The notes under the pieces are model-generated. The model made no database searches and had not been told where the DNA came from. It worked only from the letters and a program-made list of their open reading frames with translations. Below, piece after piece: positions 1 to 9,615 of a stretch of DNA of 18,925 bases. The position numbers were made by a program, and so were the translations under genes. The DNA is taken from positions 19,871-38,795 of the forward strand of contig NOKP01000087.1 of NCBI GenBank assembly GCA_002682825.1, in the 5' to 3' direction. This DNA is from Neonectria sp. B-13 (Eukaryota; Ascomycota; Sordariomycetes; Hypocreales; Nectriaceae). Position 1 is the stretch's first letter, and each line of letters starts with the position of its first letter.

Positions 1-63
1 TTTCGCGTGCCCCACGCAACTGCATAAGACCAGAACGATAAATCCCAATCAATTCTCTATTCA

Positions 64-2892
64 TTAGAGGCAACCTTTTTCAGGTAAGCTCTTATTTTGG
101 CCGACTTCCGTGTAAATGAAACTGTCGAGTTTTGGTGGTGGGATTTTTTTTTTGCCTGGCGAAAGGGTGGGGTTGGCGAAAGGGTGGTGGTGCATGGTAA
201 CCACGGTACCCCTCCTTGTAGCCTGCAAGAGGAAAAAGAGCTCGCTGATGGGAATTCTGGTATACTTCCACATATAGAAGAAGAATATGGCGTATGCTGT
301 TGCCGTCTTCATGAATCCGGTGAAAAGGTACGCTTGAGTGTAGATCTTTGCGTTAACTAGGTAGTCTTACCTATAGTCCCGCGGAGGGAGGGACATTAGG
401 TCGAATTCTTCCTTCTCCATAATCAATGATAGACTTAGGAAGAGATTAGTAAATACACAAATGATGATCATTAGGAAAGCGCTAAGTGGTAATAGCACAC
501 TGAAGAATACATTGAGTATAACGGGCCAGATCTCAGACCAACTGCCGGCAGGGAGGAGATATGCGATGACCTTCTGAAGGTTCAGAAATACAAGACGGCC
601 AAGACGGATTGCGTTAACAATGGAGTCGAATTCGTCGAGAAGGACGAGGTCTGCTGCCTCAATGGCAACATCGCTACCCGTCACAACCGCCACGCTAACG
701 TTCGCGGCACACAGAGCAGGGGCATCGTTAACACCGTCGCCAGTGACAGCAACGATGTAATGCCGGGCCCGAAGCTCCGTGACGATATAAAGCTTCTGCT
801 CAGGGGTTGTACGCGCAAAGACGATTTCTTCGTAGTCGCAAACGATGTTCCAGTCATCGGCAGTCAAGCTACCGATAGAGGAGCCGTCGAGGAGCAAGCT
901 ATGCTTAACACCTGAAATAGGGACTATACTCCCTTCATCCTTCGCGTCACCTCCTTCGGTGCTAGAAGCTGCCTGAATGGTATTGATACCGTCGGCTTCG
1001 CGTTCCCCAGTGAAAATACTGATGTTACGAGCAATAGCTACCGCCGTTATAGCATAGTCACCCAAAACCATAAAAAACCGAGCTCCAGCTCAACAGCACT
1101 GACTAACTGTGTTATATACCTTTGGGCGAGGCGGGTCTATGATGCCAATTATGCCGATAATGATAAGGCCGTTGAGAGTATTATTAGCAACTTCATCACT
1201 AAATGCGTTGGTCCTGGGGGTATTGATAGGCCTTATGACCTTCTCGCAAAGTACGAGAACTCGTTCGGCATTGCGTAATATGGTGTCCTGGATATTCTGA
1301 AAAGCCTAGCGCAATACGTTATCCATCGGCTTGATAGAGTCGGTCTTATAAGACCAAAACTTGGCGTATGCGTGCAGAAGTACATCTGGGGCGCCCTTCA
1401 TTAAGACATAGTATTCTTTGCTCTTCCCACTCGTTTCAGGTCTTTCGTATATCGTAAGCATCCATTTGTTCTTCGAGTTAAATGGAACTTCAAACACCCT
1501 AGTGCTATTTCTTTTCAGATCATCTCCAGAAGGGCCAGATGGGGCGAAGCGAAAGATAGCGCTATTAGTAGCGCTGCCTTGGATCTCGCGCTCGCTTACT
1601 GGTAGGGGCATGGATGTTGGTTTGAATGAAGCATCATTGCAGAGAATAGCGTAATGTTGCATAGCCTCGGCAGTATGATTTAATTCTCCCTTATCCTGGC
1701 CACAATGGAAGGTATCTAGTGAATCAAACTGGTGATCAAGAAACGCAACTGAGCTGGCAAACATATGGCCTTGCATAAGTGTGCCTGTCTTGTCCGAATA
1801 GATAACGTTCACACATCTAAGCATCTCGGCAGTAGAAAGGCCCTTAGGCAGGATATTAACAGCCTTCATGTGAACTGCAACCATCATTAGGGTCAATGCC
1901 ACTATAACTAGCATTCCTTCAGGAATAAAGGCAACAACATAAGCCATCACATTGACAAGCATTCCAGGAACACTAAGGAATCCAAGGTAGTCAACTCATA
2001 GCCAGCCAACCTAAGTAAAGAAGATCAATAGCGCTAAGAAGACGGTTATATAGACGATGATCCTCACGAAGCGCTAGATCTTGCGTTAAATCAGCGTTGT
2101 TTCCTCCTTAACGTTAACAGTAGAGTGAGCAATACGGCCCATCATAGACCGTGGACCGGTAAGGATAATAACGCTGACACCGCTCCCGTTCAAGACTGTT
2201 GTCCCCATGAATGCAATGTTACGGCTCTTAAGGAAGTTGGGGTCAGTGGCATCAATAGCACCTTCGATCTCGTCGGACTCGCCGCTCAAAACGGCACGAT
2301 CGAAGCGGATGTCTCTAGAATGGCTCAAAAGCCGAAGGTCAGCAGGAACTTTATCGCCAATGTGTAGCTGCACGATATCTCCCGCCACCAAATTCTAAGA
2401 CAGTAGCTTCTTCAGTTGTCCATCCCGCCGCACAAGAGCGTCAGAGGGAAGCAGGTTGAGGATGCTATTCATAGTCTTAGCGGTAGACCAGTCTTAGAAG
2501 GCCGAGAAGCCTGCTTGGAGGAAGATGATAATGAGGATGAGGACAGCTAAAGCGAGGTTCTAGACGTCTGGTGGATTGCTTAAAGGCTTCTAGCAGATGA
2601 AGAAGATGATTGAGCTGACCCATAGAACTGAACAGAATCCACTAAATAAATACTGGAGGATCTTTTTTGTGTAGTTTGTCTTAGGCTTAGGCAATGTGTT
2701 TTGCCCATCCTGTTTTAGACGCATCGAGGCCATCTCGTTAGAGAGACCCTAATCCGGGTTAACGTTAAGGCGCTAGTAGACCTAATCTACTGAAGAGGAT
2801 GATTCACCCGCGACAGCAGCGTCCGTGCGGATGGCGTAGTTGAATTGGGTGTTGCGGGGGCCCCTATCGCCTTCCCCTTCTGGCTTTGCCAT
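64..2892 (-). pseudogene. P-type cation ATPase (fungal Na/K-like, type II) inactivated by 14 in-frame stops
   Basis: An intact member would be a membrane pump moving cations (Na+ or K+ class) through an aspartyl-phosphate intermediate. From ATG 2892 a single frame runs N-terminal cytoplasmic region, TM1-2, actuator segment (LSGES near 2278), PEGM in TM4 near 1930, the DKTGTL phosphorylation site near 1790, KGAPD in the N domain, TGDGVNDAPAL near 710, then C-terminal membrane segments. In-frame stops lie at 2782-2784, 2773-2775, 2749-2751, 2590-2592, 2560-2562, 2494-2496, 2395-2397, 2086-2088, 2074-2076, 2011-2013, 1996-1998, 1306-1308, 1090-1092 and 367-369. Family context suggests most replaced Gln (CAG/CAA), with Trp or Arg at a few. 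Missense changes also hit conserved sites: PEGM is followed by Leu instead of Pro, and DKTGTL by Met instead of Thr. A 1-bp loss near 222-229 ends the homology, and about 100 C-terminal residues expected for the family are absent. The family is clear; the transported ion is inferred. Confidence 0.93.
157..190. repeat. Tandem 17-bp duplication in the decayed ATPase 3' end
   Basis: The 14-mer TGGCGAAAGGGTGG occurs at 157-170 and again at 174-187, a 17-bp period. It lies where similarity to the ATPase C terminus disappears, next to a T10-T11 run near 143-153. It probably arose by slippage or repair after the gene lost function. Confidence 0.7.
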
Positions 2893-3010
2893 ACTGAGCA
2901 GTACACGGTGGGTTGAATTTGCCTAATAGTTGCTTGGTTGATAGAAGGGATCGCGAAGAATTGGTTGGTTGTTTGGTTGACTTGGTTGTTAGGGGTTGCT
3001 TTGAATGCTG
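2893..3010 (-). promoter_or_regulatory. CAA/CCAA-rich leader of the ATPase pseudogene
   Basis: Read on the minus strand, this stretch is rich in CAACCAA-type repeats (plus strand TTGGTTG near 2930-2998). It directly precedes ATG 2892. Low-complexity C/A-rich leaders are common upstream of filamentous fungal start codons, so this is probably the 5' UTR. The transposase stop lies only about 170 bp upstream of the ATPase ATG, so the normal promoter was displaced or disrupted by the insertion. The exact boundary between leader and transposon is not visible. Confidence 0.45.
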
Positions 3011-3060
3011 CGCTGAAAACAACCATTATCAATCTGCATCAATTGAATAGCAACACAACA

Positions 3061-4659
3061 CTAGAAAGTAGCCATTTTTATATTATTTGGAAGGTTGAGC
3101 TGCCATTCTAAGCACATATCTTTAAATCCAATTCTTTGAGATTTTTTTGACGTTCCTGGCGGGTCCAACATCTTATACATCGCTTGGCGGGCCTTCCACA
3201 CGTCTGGCACCTTTGCAAAGCGCTCATTTGCGTTAAATGTGATTTTCTTCCTCTTTTTGGGTCTCAATTCTTCCATCTCATGCCTTAAGACTAGCAATTC
3301 CTTATCCTGGGCTGCTATCTTTGTGTTCTGATCGTCCATTCCCTTAGCAACCTTGGTCAGGAAGAGCCGAATTGATCGATCGAGGGATGCTGACGAGGGG
3401 ATGCTTTGAAGTGCGGTTCGAAGCTGCCGTGATGATTGAGGTGTGTTGAAGATCCTTTCTGACGGCTTTGCAATCGTCTCAGGCGGCGTTACCGGGCGTT
3501 TCTTTGGGTTGCTGGTCATCGGATTCAATAGGGGCTTTGCTAGGCTCACTGGCCATAACCCAGACGATTTCCAGCCTGCGAGGATGTTCGTAGATGTGAG
3601 GCCGGTCATCCGGGCCTTATGATAACAGCGGATAAAGGATGTCTTCCCTAGCTGCGTTGTGTCATCAAGTCCAGCTAGCTTGCTAATCTCACGCGATATG
3701 CGTTCTTAACAGGGGAAAAGACAGCTACGTCAAGCGGCTGAAGAACATGAGAAGAATGAGGAATAAGGAATAATAGATAGGTGTTATTGATGAAGCATTC
3801 AAACATAAAATCATCAGTTGTATGGCTCCCATGGCCATCGACAATGAGGAGTCTTTTAGCCCCTGCTTTCTTGGGTGTTGTCTGAGGAATAAAGACGGTC
3901 TTGAGCCACACAAGGGCAATGTGGTCATTAGTCCAGCCTTTCTCAGTAGCAGTGAAGTCCCAAGATGTCAGGAAATCAAGCTCTTCAGGAAACCATTGCT
4001 GTTGAACAGTCATTCCTTTGAAGATGACCAGTGGGGTCAAGGCCCGGCCAACTGCTGAGATACACTCAACGATTGTGATCCAGGAACGCGAGCCCGGGTT
4101 CTTAATCATCGAGACCTTATGATCTGAGCTTCCAAGCACAAGACCATTATGTCCCTGCCCTTCCATAATGCCTGCTTCGTCCATGTTGTGCCGGTCTTCC
4201 CTGGCGATCGCTTTGATCTCGGGGAGGGCCAATAGTTGGAAAAAGTCCTTGATATTCTCAGTCGTAGCCCCATTGAAACGTGCGGTATCAAGCTTCTGAC
4301 CTCGGAGGGTCTTGATCTCAGGATTCCGGCGCAAAAAGTTGATAATCCAGTGATTCCCAAGAGGTTCTGTATGTCCATTCTGGACTGCGATGCGGCTAGC
4401 GAAGTCAATGAGCTGGGCATGTGTTGGAGGGAAGCCCAGGCTTTCCTGGACTATGACCCATTGACAGAGACTCTTTTTCCTGATCTGCAGAGAGCTTTTG
4501 GCGGTACTGATGAGCATTTTGGTAGCTTTGGCCGCCTTTGAGTCGGTCGACTAGAGTTGAACGCGGGATGCCATTGCGCTGTGCTGCGGCGCGTTGAGAC
4601 CACCCGTTTCTGACGTCCTGGACATCATTTTGAATGTCAGCCTCGGCGTATTTTTGCAT
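3061..4659 (-). pseudogene. Fot1/pogo-like (Tc1/mariner superfamily) DDE transposase, two frameshifts
   Basis: Transposase of a cut-and-paste DNA element. In order: a pipsqueak-type HTH from ATG 4659 (SQRAAAQRNGIPRSTL), a CENP-B/Tc5-type HTH (NHWIINFLRRNPEI), then a DDE domain. The acidic triad is D at 4179-4181 (NMDEAG), D at 3837-3839 (VDGHGSH) and D at 3729-3731 (LQPLD). The last two are separated by 35 residues, giving DD35D as in Fot1-like elements. The C terminus has a coiled-coil-like, Lys-rich tail. The total of about 533 codons fits the family's usual length near 540. The frame breaks twice: one extra base in or near the A5 run at 4474-4478 and one missing base near 3691-3695. The shifts are opposite, so the first and last parts share a frame while the DDE core is in another. 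There are no nonsense codons. Family assignment is secure; current activity is unlikely unless the indels are sequencing errors. Confidence 0.92.
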
Positions 4660-4770
4660 GGCGATCAAGATGATGTAAAAGTTATTGCAATTGCTTTATT
4701 GTAGCGCAAGAGGTCGCGGTTGGGATGTGTAAGTGGATGGGTGTGCAAGTGGCAAAAAAGTGGCGAAAAA

Positions 4771-4800
4771 GTGGTCGGAAATGGGGGGTGGTCGGAAATG
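4771..4800. repeat. Direct repeat GTGGTCGGAAATG x2 in the transposon end
   Basis: Two identical 13-mers lie at 4771-4783 and 4788-4800, separated by GGGG. They sit in the presumed subterminal region of the Fot1-like element, where transposases of this superfamily often bind. The binding role is inferred from position. Confidence 0.7.
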
Positions 4801-4828
4801 AGCCGAGATTCGCCGTTGACCGCTAAAA

Positions 4829-5102
4829 AAAAACAGCTATGCAAGCCACGATCCAAAGCTGGGGCGATTTCTTGACAACCTCGATTTTCCCCCGCATCGG
4901 CGGAAAGGCTCATTTGAGCATGAGACAACACCGGCAGGAACAGGTCCAGACTCGTTTACCGCCTATAATAAAGGACCAGCAGCATTGTCCGACTATCAAG
5001 GCCGACACGGGACCTCCTCTGAGCTGCCTACCCCTCTGCTGACTGCGATGACGACCTGGTCCTCTAAAGGCGCACCTTGTCCCTGTGAGGAGCGTCGGAG
5101 CA
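4829..5102. other. Intergenic: upstream region of the 7TM gene
   Basis: No supported gene. The stretch links the transposon end to the start of the 7TM gene and presumably holds that gene's promoter. No TATA-like or other clear regulatory motif was recognised. Confidence 0.5.
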
Positions 5103-6806
5103 ATGTGGAATTCAACAGGTCCCGACTCTAACAGGCCTCCCCCGCCGGGAGTCGTGCCTAACTTCGACAACCCAGAGGACGTTGCCTGGACTATCAATGT
5201 CGTCATAATGGCTGTATGCGACGCCTTGGTGACCGCCTTCTTCATCATACGAATCTATGTAAAGATTTCTATTAACCCGAAAATCCTTGTTGAAGACTGT
5301 GAGTAACTCGCTTGCAACACTACCAGCCGATGAGAGTCTGACGAGTTGAATCATCTCTAGACACCTGCGCTCTGGCCTACGTATGTCTGACCATAACTCA
5401 CTACGCCTTTGGCTTCGCTTTTCACTGACGACGATAGTGTTTCATCATATTATACACCGCCACCATCTTTGCAAGTATGTCTTGGCCGGGTTGCGTTGCA
5501 AAATATCGAGCTACTAATCCGAGAAAACGCAGTGGCACACTATGGAGAAGGATATCATGCATGGGAAATAAGGCTACCCGAGTACTACCAGCTGTTGAAG
5601 GTAACCATGCCCACAACTATGACTTAGAGTCCTACGAGACTGACGTGGACGTAGTGGCTCTACGCAAGCACAGTTGTCTACTGCCCCGCCGCCTTCTTCA
5701 CCAAGGTCACCATCCTGTTGCTAATGGCCCGTGTCTTCGCAGTTGAAGACCGAGTCTCAAGAGCCATTCACATCTTCATCTGGGCGCTGCTCGTCGCATA
5801 TATCCCCCTCCAAGTCATAAAGACAGCCGTCTGTATTCCTGTCAGCTCTTTATGGGACCCCACTGTGCGCAATGTGCACTGCATCAACCAGCGAAAGGTG
5901 TTCTTCTGTGATCTCAGCCTCGCCATCCTCACAGATTTGATCGTTTTGCTCGTGCCAATACCCTTGACCTGGAAGCTGCGAATGCCGCTGCGAAAGAAGA
6001 TCAAGATCTTGGTGCTCCTCAGCGCCGGCGGCGTGGCCACAGCCGTCACCATTTTTCGCACGTACAAGGTGGCGCAGTTCTTAAATTCAAGCGATCTGAC
6101 GGTGGATTTTGTGGTTATAGATATGTTAACGTAAGACACCAGAACTCTCTTCCCTCCCTCTGAAACCGCACGAACAAACGTTTTCGATTCAGAATGAGCA
6201 ACGATGCGAGACGAAGGATGCTTCACGGAGAATTTGCACTGACTAGCGAAAACTAATAGTTGCCTCGAGATTACGATTGGCTTTATATGCGCCTGTTTTC
6301 CGTCCCTCAATCTCTTAATATCAAAGTACTTTAACAAAGGGCAGAATCCGAATGGGCCACGAACACCTGGCTTTCTCCCACACATCAAGTCCCGCCTACG
6401 ACGGGCCCGCACTACGAGAACGACTCAGCCCACAGCAGAGAGTGTCAATACGTCTGCGGCTGAGGAAGTCGCTGGCCCAGCAGTTGACTTTGATCTTGAA
6501 CTGGCCGTATTTACGGGGCAGCCGGTTGATCCAGAATCCACAGAGGTCGATACAAGGCCCCTACGGGACAGAGTCAATTCCGCTGAGGGTCGAAGAGAGG
6601 GATGGCTCTCGCACAACAGGGCAGCCAGAGAAACCCAAAATGCAGAACTCATTTTGAGGATGGTAGAACGTTCGCGGATATTTTCGGAACAAGGAGCCAA
6701 GGAAAGTTGGTGTCCTGTCTGGGATGGACAAAGGGAACCCAATACACGTCACACAATCCCTCCCATGCATAAATCTGGTGGGAATTTGGAGGGTGGAAAT
6801 ACATGA
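5103..6806 (+). CDS. Fungal rhodopsin-like seven-transmembrane protein (Pth11/SAT4-like), six exons
   Basis: An integral membrane protein of the large fungal rhodopsin-domain family, often annotated as integral membrane or Pth11-like GPCR-like protein; ligand and role are unknown. Proposed exons are 5103-5298, 5361-5380, 5438-5474, 5533-5600, 5655-6130 and 6260-6806. All introns are GT-AG (62, 57, 58, 54 and 129 bp) with CTGAC or CTAAT-type branch sites, and they join in frame to 447 residues. Translation shows a short Pro-rich N terminus with an N-S-T glycosylation site at residue 3, seven hydrophobic segments, and hallmark strings MAHYGEGYHAWE, WLYASTVVYCPAAFFTK, FFCDLSLAILTD, VPIPLTWKLRMP and GFICACFPSLN. 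A polar tail of about 150 residues follows. There is no CFEM domain. An in-frame GTG at 5085 is not a eukaryotic start, so ATG 5103 is chosen. No disabling change is seen. The tiny exons 2 and 3 are the least certain part. Confidence 0.88.
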
Positions 6807-8118
6807 GCTGCACCAAATAGACTCGCATTAGTAAAATTCACATCCGCTCTTAGATCCCTTAAGTCGCAGAGCTTTGAGCGAGATCGCGGAGAAAATTTTA
6901 GCTTTGGAGGAGACTGAGTGTCAAAATTCCTTTACATAACAGAAACATTATGCCACGAACCTAGATGCCCATGATTTCCTTTCTCGCCCATGATCCTGAG
7001 TTAATGCCGCTTTAACCTGAGCTCAACCTGAGCGCACCCTGAGCTCACCCTGAGCTCGGCGTGAGCCAACAAGAAATGTGGGTCTGTGGTTTCTCGTTTC
7101 GGCCCCCGGTACTTGACAAAAATAGAACTGCCCCAAGTAACCTCCCACTACCTCATGTACAACGGCTCGCTCAACAGTTACTCTGATCAAATTAGCAATA
7201 AACACATAATTCTACGTTATTAAGCCTATATTTGAAGTTCTCTAGAGCTTCTATTTCATTCCAGATAAATAAATCCACTCTGCGGACTAATTGGTGACCT
7301 TCTGGTATTAATCGTGCCGTTATTTATCTATGGTGTTGAAGCGCAAAAGCTCCAACGTAACATAGGCCAGCTTCTCCATCACCACCAGAAAGTACAGGAG
7401 AAGGATATCAGTGGACTACCTCAATCTGCCTCGTCGGTAATTGTATATGCAGGATCGACCTGATGACCGTAGCACGGAGTCACACATACCCACATCTAGG
7501 CGCCCTTACACAGCCAAGATCAACCGGAAGGAAGGATGCCGGCTCGGTCATTACTTGAGATGGAAGGTGGGATATAATGGCTGGGGTCTAAGATGATTGT
7601 GGTGAGAAGGCATTGGATGGAAGTCTCAGTGGCTAATAAAGATAGTGGAGTTTACTTCTCTGACTGTGAAGTTGCAGGCGTATGCTTGTACCTCGGGAGA
7701 ACGGCGAGAGCGTTTCGGACGAAGGGTGGGCATATGACACTTGAATACGACCTTGACTGATAAGAATAGTATAGTAAACACCTGAGCTTGTGATGTCTCT
7801 GGAGTCGCCGAGGTTGGTTTCCTTCTTACTGTATATTTACGCCTCTGTGCATGGGTGTCTTGGCGTACTACTTGGATGTAAGACAACACATGATAAACAA
7901 CGTCTAACTTTACCCTCGGGTTGGCTGGGAAAGATCCGCGGAGTGGTCAGGCGCTTCCGGTGGTGGCGCCTCGGGCTTTTCCGTTGGCTGCTGTTCTCGT
8001 GTCATCAACACTCCTGTTGCTCTCTGAGGGTGTGCGACAACGCTCCTGACTCTGCCTCGCTTCCATTTCCCCGTGCTCTCATCGGCCCATCTGAAGTCTG
8101 CCTTGCTTTTATCTCGTA
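6807..8118. other. Gene-poor intergenic region
   Basis: No convincing gene. The first part should hold the 3' UTR of the 7TM gene. The rest is mixed-composition sequence with many stops and one short tandem repeat (separate entry). Open frames on either strand around 7626-8122 lack recognisable motifs. A short minus-strand Pro/Glu-rich run (KPEAPPPEAPDHSADLS, about 7920-8000) looks protein-like, but no start, splice structure or homology could be built around it. Confidence 0.5.
7016..7064. repeat. 11-bp tandem repeat CCTGAGCTCAC, four copies
   Basis: Units at 7016-7026 (CCTGAGCTCAA), 7027-7037 (CCTGAGCGCAC), 7038-7048 (CCTGAGCTCAC) and 7049-7059 (CCTGAGCTCGG), followed by the partial unit CGTGAGCC. 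Each core contains GAGCTC or GAGCGC, so the array can also fold on itself. It lies in non-coding DNA; the function is unknown. Confidence 0.8.
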
Positions 8119-8573
8119 TTGAACGTCAGGAACGTTCCTCATGCGTCCATCCAGGGCTTGCCAAGCGGAGACATTTCCGATTTGCAGCTTGTTGCTAATT
8201 GGTGTAAGTCATATCCCCTGACTAGCTGAACAACTAAGATTACCCAAGTTCTTAGCATCGCCACTCTTGGTACCATTCTACGTGTCTCAGTAGAGCTGCG
8301 GGATCATGAGGCGTTTTATGACGGCATCTAGACCTCTTGAGTCCTCTGAATGGTTCAAGAAGTTCGTGGCTGTGGACGATCAGCATATGCGGGCGTAGCG
8401 AGCTCCATCAAGGTCAGGCGGAAGAGCTACTCCTGCCGGAAGCTTTCATCCCGATGCTGTCTGACCAACTGGAGATGACGTGTCGTACGCGAACAGCCCA
8501 ACAGCCATCAAGACCTGCCTCATCTGGAAGCTCCGAGAACTCTGCCTTACCAGCGAGTGGCGTGGATCTATGA
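8119..8573 (+). pseudogene. Possible decayed coding region of unknown family
   Basis: I do not recognise this gene. An open stretch from about 8119 (containing ASIQGLPSGDISDLQLVANW) meets a plausible intron at 8204-8248 (GTAAGT donor, CTGAC branch, AAG acceptor). It resumes in frame with LSIATLGTILRVSVELRDHE and hits TAG near 8329. The next frame then looks protein-like (LESSEWFKKFVAVDDQHMRA, about 8337-8397), and after that a third (HQGQAEELLLPEAFIPMLSD, from about 8410). Switching frames in tandem with good amino-acid character in each suggests a gene broken by indels and stops. No start codon or family motif supports it independently. It could be chance. Confidence 0.3.
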
Positions 8574-8599
8574 TGATGTGCGAGAAGATGAAACGAGGT

Positions 8600-8882
8600 G
8601 GGAATCATCTATCTAGCACAGCTGCATCAGTGTGGCCCGGCAGTAGAGTGATTGGCGTAAAGGAGAAGTGGCTACGTGTCTATCTCCTCCATCTGACCCG
8701 CCCTGATTTTAGAGAATGAAGGTAGACAGTGGGAAGAATCTAGGTTGGGTCCTAGAGGCCATGGGACTTGTGTGGTTCAGCTACGAGAATATAAGCTGAA
8801 CAATGACCGCTCATCTTCCGCTTTATCGTACTGCTGGAGCAACCACTTATCCCTTGATTTCCAAACACTCAACAACTCCAAC
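8600..8882. other. Intergenic stretch
   Basis: Nothing recognised. No open frame here shows a family motif or a believable splice structure. A small open frame beginning in this stretch ends at 8927 and is treated with the next feature. Confidence 0.4.
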
Positions 8883-9478
8883 ATGACATCGAAAACCTCT
8901 AATATTAGGCGGCAGAAGTTACGGTAAGGCTTCAACTTCCCTACTTCTCAAGAAGTTGATATATCGCCGTCTAACGCAGAGGCACTCTCGGCTTCCAGAG
9001 AATCCAGACATGCCACTATTTGTATTTCTGACAACGAGACTGATCTTGAAGAAAAGGACGACGATAAGGGTGAAGATTTCGACACCTACAATCACATACA
9101 CTTACACCTAACGTCGCAGACTATTTGGGTAAGTTCTTTCATACTGTCGTTCTTTCCGGTGCAGGTCCTGATAGCCTGTATATAGATAGCACAGGCACTG
9201 AACACAGTCCAACTAAGCTGGAGGCCGCCATCGGTACGGACATTACGCCGGCAGTATCCCTGCCTCGATCACGCACGGGCATGGGCATGGATCCGCGAGT
9301 CTCCGCAGACCGTCTCAAGACCCACGCCGATCAACTCCGAGTCCGTCCCTGACTTCCCGGCCCCACTCACCCTCAGATGCGGGCCGCGAAGGTGCTTACA
9401 AGATTGTATTAACCTCGCTGAGGCCCCTGTTCAACGCGTCGTCGAATGCAATGACCGGAAGGAGGCAACCAACACGTA
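8883..9478 (+). pseudogene. Possible small or broken gene with an acidic N-terminal region, unknown family
   Basis: ATG 8883 opens a basic peptide (MTSKTSNIRRQKLR) that ends at TAA 8925-8927. The same frame then reads on through a Ser-rich and acidic segment (ICISDNETDLEEKDDDKGED) to about 9128, as if one CAA had become TAA. A GTAAGT donor follows at 9129. Two downstream frames look plausible: one after a too-short 36-bp intron (DSLYIDSTGTEHSPTKLEA, ending 9352), and one after a 57-bp intron (9129-9185), open to TAA 9476-9478 and containing LRCGPRRCLQDCINLAEAPV. An alternative intron from 8923 to 8979 is also possible. Because no model is clean, this is listed as a probable degraded gene. Transcript data would be needed to fix the structure. 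Confidence 0.35.
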
Positions 9479-9615
9479 AGAACGACGTCGTAGGAAATTT
9501 CGCCCGGACCCGGCTCTGCGCCGCTCAGACAAGTATAAGAATCTGTCCTCCCCCCAACTGCAACCTCCCTCTCCATCCTTCCTTCACACTTACACCGTTT
9601 CCCATCATATCTACC

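Larger units (their letters stand above)
3010..4828 (-). mobile_element. Fot1/pogo-like DNA transposon, one end recognisable
   Basis: The element contains the transposase at 3061-4659. Its 5' non-coding side (4660 to about 4828) ends in a block with two copies of GTGGTCGGAAATG (4771-4783 and 4788-4800) and two AGTGGC(G)AAAAA motifs (about 4759-4781). This resembles a subterminal or terminal repeat, running into CCGTTGACCGCTA at about 4813-4825. The inverted copy expected on the other side (ending in ...TTTCCGACCAC on the plus strand) is not found between 2893 and 3060. That end is therefore truncated or very diverged, and the left boundary given is approximate. TA target duplications could not be confirmed. 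Confidence 0.6.

Noticed and set aside
64..2892. Stop-codon reassignment (TAG/TAA read as Gln) to explain the ATPase stops
   Set aside because: Other genes in the window end cleanly with TAG, TAA and TGA, and the ATPase also has TGA and a Trp-site stop plus damaging missense changes.
2787..3032. 81-codon minus-strand open frame over the ATPase start
   Set aside because: It is out of frame with the ATPase and mostly translates the low-complexity CAACCAA leader.
5768..6412. 214-codon minus-strand open frame
   Set aside because: It is antisense to exons 5 and 6 and intron 5 of the 7TM gene, with no motif of its own.
7790..8122. 110-codon plus-strand open frame, Arg/Trp-rich
   Set aside because: It has no ATG start at its 5' end, no motif and no leader; it is treated as chance open sequence.
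9451..9615. N-terminal extension of the Myb-like protein upstream of ATG 9616
   Set aside because: The frame is open, but the sequence just before 9616 is a pyrimidine-rich leader and ATG 9616 has a good context. The extension lacks protein-like character near the ATG.
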